Program-made: the position numbers and the translations under genes
Shown here: one piece after another, positions 59,161 through 64,000 of the stretch
How positions within the stretch are numbered: position 1 is the stretch's first letter
Layout of the letters: the number at the start of each line of letters is the position of its first letter
Notes under the pieces: model-generated
Database searches by the model: none
The model's input: only the letters and a program-made list of their open reading frames with translations
Told to the model about the DNA's origin: nothing
NCBI RefSeq assembly: GCF_026151205.1
Contig: NC_087081.1
Location: 18,150,859 to 18,214,858 of the forward strand
Direction: 5' to 3'
Source: Bolinopsis microptera
Taxonomy: Eukaryota; Ctenophora; Tentaculata; Lobata; Bolinopsidae
Length of the DNA: 64,000 nucleotides

Positions 59161-59990
59161 CTTGAAGCTCACTGATTTGTAGTGGAACAAGCCTTGGGAC
59201 GACGCTGGTGGACACCCCTCTCACCTCTGCTATTGTTCATCGAAAATGTGTCGAGATTATGAAAGGTATTTAAGTGGGGTCTGGAGTTATCCAACAAAGT
59301 TTCCTGTAGAGCCAAAATGTAATTTTTGAAGTTAAAGTTGAATATATCACATGCTGTAATAGACCTGTTTGATAATACCACTGACATTTATTTGACAGAT
59401 ATGAAGACTTCCGTTGTTTTTAGTTATCATGGTGGTTACTTTGTCTAATCAGATCTCAATTTGGCTTTAGGTAGGGTGCCCCGCTAAAAGAACTGGATTC
59501 TTCCAGGAAGCATCCCGTGCACAGACCTTGGTCTACATATATATTAAATTATTAATCATTCATTCTGTATGTGCACGAAAATTTATTTCAATCGATTCAT
59601 TTTTTCTATGAAATGTGGGCAAAGGTTTGAGAAAGCCGTATGATTTCCTCTGCAGTTGCGGCAGCAATATCTTGATGGATTAGTTCTCTCCAAGCATTCT
59701 TTATCAGTGTGGCTTTCTGAGGAGCAAAATCCGCATGCTGCTTTACTCCGGCACCATTTAACAGGGTGAACAAATCTCTTGCAGCCATGACATTGCATTG
59801 CTTTTTTAGTGAATTTGAATAGAGCAACTTCTAGCCATAAATGCTCAAGACCGAATCCCTTGCTTATTGCCTGTGTAAGATCCACATGAGACTTAAAGAT
59901 GACTTCTACTGAGTTTGATGATTTGCCCAGCCGAGTTACATAAGTGCTATTCAAATTGGCTTTTTAAGTCTATCAGAGATTGAAGCCACG
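59160..59990 (-). mobile_element. LINE fragment (family E): CCHC ORF1 end and endonuclease start
   Basis: The minus strand has an ORF1 end with three zinc knuckles, then after about 190 bases the start of an endonuclease with ILALQETLLDN and RGERGV (59169-59387). Gag-like CCHC knuckles followed by an AP endonuclease are typical of the Jockey/I group, so this is a different lineage from the PHD-type LINEs nearby. It is truncated before the reverse transcriptase. Confidence 0.75.
59583..59954 (-). pseudogene. LINE family E ORF1, C-terminal part with zinc knuckles
   Basis: The frame gives VTRLGKSSNSVEVIFKS, then LEVALFKFTKKAMQCHGCKR. The knuckles are CHGCKRFVHPVKWC, CGFCSSESHTDKEC and CRNCRGNHTAFSNLC; the first two fit C-x2-C-x4-H-x4-C. 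It ends PHFIEKMNRLK then a stop. The upstream part of ORF1 is not recognisable. Confidence 0.75.
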
Positions 59991-60857
59991 TCAATAGCTA
60001 TGGGGACATGCCTTATATGGACATTATATCCAATAAGCGACATTGTATTGACATTATATCCAATAAGCGACATTGTATCGACATTATAATATCGGGTCTC
60101 TTATTGAATTATTGGATTTAAATCGGCTGTATCTTCGGTGGGGATGAATACTTTTTGATGCGATTAAAACTGGCTGCCAAATAAATATAAAACTACTAGC
60201 TTCATCCCTGTTACCAAGGGCTTTCTAGTCTTTCACAATTTGAGCTTTTTGCCAATTGACATTGAGAATTTTTCATAATGAAACCACAAAGATATTCATT
60301 TCAAGACATTTTTCATTGCAGTGTGCCAAACCGTTTCATGCTAATTAAATACTAGATCAGCAAAGATCAGATCTACTATGATGATTAGTATATTTAAAAA
60401 GATGTATTGATCTTATTTTCGGTTTAAATAGCTACTTGAGAAACATTAATATTCTTATTCTTTTCAAACAAAATAGTTGTTTTCTAGACAGCATTAAATT
60501 TGATGAGATAGGATAAAAGGATACAAGGATATGAACTAATTAAGTTACAACGTTAGTTAAAGAGATGTGATAATTATTTTACAAAAAAAGTTCAAGCTGT
60601 GCCTGATCAGAGATCCAAAATAAGTCTTCTCTCTGAATCTCAAATTAAAGGAAATATCTGTGATAATTCAATAGAAAATTTATTTAAATTTAAGAGTGAT
60701 GCTTTAAAATTGTCCCTCAAAAATGAGTTCATACACTCTTGAAATTGAACTTGATATTGTTCTTCACTTAGACCCTCAAATTACTTTGCAATGCTCTTAT
60801 GATTGTATGTCTTCTTAATTTTTTGGTCTGTTAACATCAGCATCGTCTGGTTTAGAC
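59991..60857. other. No recognisable gene; small tandem duplication
   Basis: GACATTATATCCAATAAGCG plus ACATTGTAT occurs twice in tandem at 60020-60080. The rest is AT-rich. Confidence 0.6.
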
Positions 60858-61024
60858 CTTAGCTGATGCAGATTCTGATTTCGCTTCCAGGACAGAAAAT
60901 CCATTGGTCTCTCTCATTTTTAACTCCCGCTTCAGATAAAGTGCAATTATTTTTTTGAGTTCTTCTTCGCGTGGCTGTTTTTCAAGAACTTCCTTTGATA
61001 TTGCATTTAGGATAAGATCCAATC
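60858..61024 (-). CDS. Possible host exon, unrecognised
   Basis: On the minus strand a good acceptor (TTATATTTTCAG, ending at 61025) is followed by 55 open codons: LDLILNAISKEVLEKQPREE, LKKIIALYLKRELKMRET and NGFSVLEAKSESASAK. A possible donor GTCTAA follows at 60857; if unused, the frame stops one codon later. The composition (Lys/Glu-rich amphipathic helix) is protein-like and the frame is free of transposon motifs. I do not recognise the family. Confidence 0.4.
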
Positions 61025-61244
61025 CTGAAAATATAATTTGTATTGATTTGGAGACTACTTTTCCTATGTACTAAAACATGCATAATGTGCACTCTGCAGC
61101 ATTTGATTTTACTAAATTATTTAAGACAAAATTATTTTAAAATTATGAACTTATAAGGGCAACAAATTTATTACAAAATAATTTGAATTAATACCTCTTC
61201 CAGTTCATAAAACATTATATATTATATTTTATATATATATACAT

Positions 61245-61425
61245 TAAAACCCTGACTTACTGCGCCCGAATTACCGCACCCCGAATTTACTGCAAACCCT
61301 GATTTTCCGCAAACCCTGATATATCACAAACCTCGATTTACTGCAAAGCCCGATTTACCACAGCCATTTCCATCCCCAAATAGGGCTTAACAGTTAACAT
61401 AATGTAAACAATCAAAACCCTGATT
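61245..61425. repeat. AACCCTGATTTACTGC-type short repeats
   Basis: About eight loose copies of a 17-18-bp unit occur. The sequence recalls terminal repeats of Tigger/pogo-like DNA transposons, but no paired termini were found. Confidence 0.45.
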
Positions 61426-61969
61426 CACTGCAGCTTTTCCTTTCTCCCAAACTCCTTGGTATATACATTACCAGTATAATACATTACCAGTGCAGCATAA
61501 GAAGAATAAGGGGGCAGGAAGAAGATGAGTCTGTTTATTTTACCCTCCATTAGATCAGCATCAATTTAGGGGGATTATATTTTTCTCAATTGTTTTGCAA
61601 TTGACCCCCCCCCCCTCCCCCCCCCTCCCCCTCAATTGGTACTTAACATTCTAACAACCGGGTACTTTTGCTTTGGATACTTTAGGGTACCTGCACGAGA
61701 AATTTTATCTGAGCTCTAGATTGAAAAATTAAAAATCGTATTTTAAGATGTTTTCAATTATATTAATACTACTTGTGTCCTTAGCATGTTTATCAAATCA
61801 TTATCCTTAACTATCTAGATTCTAGATATCCCCAAGCCGACCAATTACACTAGGTTGTCCAGTTTGTTGTATCAAACTTTTGTTTTTATTTGTACCATAC
61901 GACCAGTAATTGGTATTTAAAATTTAGCTATTTGACCTAATTTACTATTCAAATCAGTGCTTCAGTAAA

Positions 61970-62640
61970 TAACGTTTCAGTTGTCATAGTGACGACCCAG
62001 GTCAATATCATTACATATTTCGCATATTAATATACGACATATTTCGAAGGAAAACCACGACATAACAAAATTATTGTTAAATTTTGTTACAAATTAATTT
62101 AATTTCAGAAATAGTTGATTACAGAATTCCTTTAAAAAAATTTTTTCGAAAAAATTTCTTAAAAAAATTTTTCGAATATTTTGATATTTTCATGACATCC
62201 GAAATCATGACATCCGAAATTTTGACATCATGTCATGATTTACAAATATCTGAGAATGTTCACGCATATTTTTACCTGTATTTTACAGGCAAAACTTGAC
62301 ATGAAAAACGTCCCCGCATATTTGATCAGATGAGCGCATATTTGACATGGATCTAAATATCTGACGGGGGATATCATATAAAAAATATCCTTGTGTTTGA
62401 AAAATTATATCAAAAAAGTTAAGAATTTTTTAATAAATTTTTCTAGGACTCGCTTGTAGCAGGCTTTGTCCCCCTGGATCGGGCTCTGCCAATTTGGATC
62501 ATTGTGGGGCCCAAAAATGCCCCATCGGGTGATAAAAACCATGACATATTTCACCCAGATTTAATAATATACGACATATTTTTAATGATATTGACCTGGG
62601 AGTGACGACCAAAACTGAGAAACATCTGCTAACTTTTAAT
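61970..62640. mobile_element. Possible MITE with inverted ends
   Basis: GTTTCAGTTGTCATAGTGAC, CCAGGTCAATATCATTA and ATACGACATATTT at 61973-62043 are matched in inverted order at 62553-62640 with some mismatches. The interior holds CATGACATCCGAAATC repeats (62190-62225) and no gene. Ends and target duplication are unresolved. Confidence 0.5.
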
Positions 62641-62965
62641 TTCCAGGATATGATCGTGCTTATAAACAGTCCCCCTCCAGGCATATTATCTGGTGAACAG
62701 TGTAAATATAAAGCGGGATTTTGAACTTTAGCATTCAAAATTGTATGGATTCAAGTTGGTTCCTATAGTCTAGATTAATTTAGAAAATTCTCAAAGTTTG
62801 AGTGATACAGTAGTCTGAGTGTTTGGCTGAAACAAGCTTCACGTCTGAGACCGATTTTGGGGTAGTGTAGTGTACCCCCCCCCCCCCCCCCCCAATATAG
62901 TGTCCTTCACAGCTGGTATTAGCCTCTTTAAATTATTTAATAATCTTATTGCTACTCTAGTATAT

Positions 62966-63158
62966 GGGGTCGTTCACATATCACGTAATCAATATTTTAG
63001 CAATTTTTACCCCCTTGAAATTTTAATTTTAAAAATTGTCAAATTGTTATTATTCTAGAGGGTAAAATAGAAAACGTTGATTACGTAACCAACAGCCAAA
63101 ACCATCAACCGTAATGAATTGGGAACCCCCTCGGCTGATTACGTATGTGAACGACCCC
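62966..63158. mobile_element. 193-bp MITE
   Basis: The termini are GGGGTCGTTCACATA with CACGTAATCA, and the inverted TGATTACGTATGTGAACGAC with CCC. ATAT flanks both sides (62962-62965, 63159-63162), fitting a TA or ATAT target. No coding capacity. Confidence 0.85.
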
Positions 63159-63257
63159 ATATTGCATTGCTGTTTGAGTTTGACTACAATGGTCTTCAAG
63201 TGCCTTGATAACATAAGATGTATATTATATATTATAATGATAAGGCAGAAACATTGG

Positions 63258-63534
63258 TAATCTTTCTTCGCTCTTTTGAGTGGGTCGATCATATATATTT
63301 TGATGATAGTTGGTGACGAAGTTAGAGTCTCCACTCAGTGTTTCAAAACAAATTAGTTGTCGACGTTTCGGCAACATACCTTGTCATAGACAAGACGTTA
63401 CAATAACTTACATAGCTCAATAAATGTAATAGATTTGTAATGTTGTAATTAGTTTAAACTAATTACAACACTACAAATCTATTACATTTATTGAGCTATG
63501 TAAGTCGACAACTAATTTGTTTTGAAACACTGAG
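63258..63534. mobile_element. Repeat related to 3802-3984 joined to a long palindrome
   Basis: GGTAATCTTTCTTCGCTCTT to CCACTCAGT repeats the core of the element at 3802-3984. From 63334 to 63534 the sequence folds on itself: CTCAGTGTTTCAAAACAAAT pairs with its complement at the end, and the inner arms (about 50 bases) meet at AGTTTAAACT. The left arm alone carries an extra CGTTTCGGCAACATACCTTG segment. Confidence 0.75.
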
Positions 63535-63576
63535 ACTCTCACACTAACCATCATAAGACAGAAACCTACTTATTAG

Positions 63577-63712
63577 TTTAGTGTACCCCCCCCCCCCCTA
63601 CTTATTAGTTTAGTGTACCCCCCCCCCCCCCTACTTATTAGTTTAGTGTACCCCCCCCCCCCCGCCTACTTATTAGTTTAGTGTACCCCCGCCCCCCCCC
63701 CCCCCCCCTACT
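63577..63712. repeat. Minisatellite CTACTTATTAGTTTAGTGTA plus C-run, 4 copies
   Basis: Four copies differ mainly in the length of the C run (about 10 to 19). GTAGTGTAGTGTA followed by a C run at 62864-62893 is a related sequence. The remaining 290 bases to the window end show no gene. Confidence 0.9.
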
Positions 63713-64000
63713 TATTTACCAGTACTATTACTAGAGCTTAACGAGGGAGGATTCTTAAGCATACCTTTGGGTACAGTGAGCTGAAAATAAGCTTTCTCTG
63801 CAAGCATCATAACCACAGCAAAAACACAATCCGATATCTACACAAAGAACAGTGAATAATTAACTACTACAAGACAAATAAATGCGCAGTGTCTGACTGT
63901 TTTTATATCACATGCAGGATTGTGCATGCTGAGTTTTGTCCATGTGCAGTTTTTGATTAGCTTATGACAAGCACAGAACGTGACTAGAATATGTATTGCA

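Overview
This window is animal nuclear DNA. The evidence is an intron-split host gene with metazoan-type splice sites, several families of non-LTR retrotransposon (LINE), hAT-type DNA transposons, fold-back MITEs, many minisatellites and a short TTAGGG-type tract. AT-rich sequence and this LINE mixture fit a marine invertebrate, but I cannot name the species. There are no bacterial operons, CRISPR arrays, rRNA or tRNA genes, and I see no previously undescribed gene system.

The one host gene I can name is a Pecanex family member closest to PCNX4, on the + strand from 167 to 30458. Six consecutive exons (167-276, 563-656, 2488-2618, 3643-3737, 7792-7937, 8100-8222) join with matching intron phases and encode the multi-pass membrane part. 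Two further exons (26365-26446 and 30023-30458) encode the conserved C-terminus and the stop. The exons for the middle of the protein should lie between 8223 and 26364. That interval from about 9060 looks like poorly corrected assembly: tandem repeats there are riddled with small indels while arrays outside are nearly uniform.

The introns hold a 66-bp minisatellite split by a GC-rich palindromic array (701-2283), a fold-back element (3802-3984), a 1.36-kb hAT element with an 8-bp target duplication (4341-5701), a 32-bp minisatellite (5753-6530), a LINE 3' fragment (6545-7085), and a 3.1-kb pyrimidine-only 47-bp minisatellite (26485-29625). Long open reading frames in the last array are an artefact of its composition.

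From 31 to 37 kb lies a broken but nearly full-length CR1-like LINE on the - strand, flanked by inverted copies of another repeat. From 37 to 45 kb there is a 188-bp satellite in three blocks, interrupted by a 30-copy 55-bp minisatellite and by a 5'-truncated LINE. From 45 to 60 kb there are further LINE copies of at least four kinds. One carries a nested hAT element with a perfect 8-bp target duplication, another a GC-rich palindromic insertion. Fold-back elements and MITEs fill the rest to 64 kb. One unidentified possible host exon lies on the - strand at 60858-61024.
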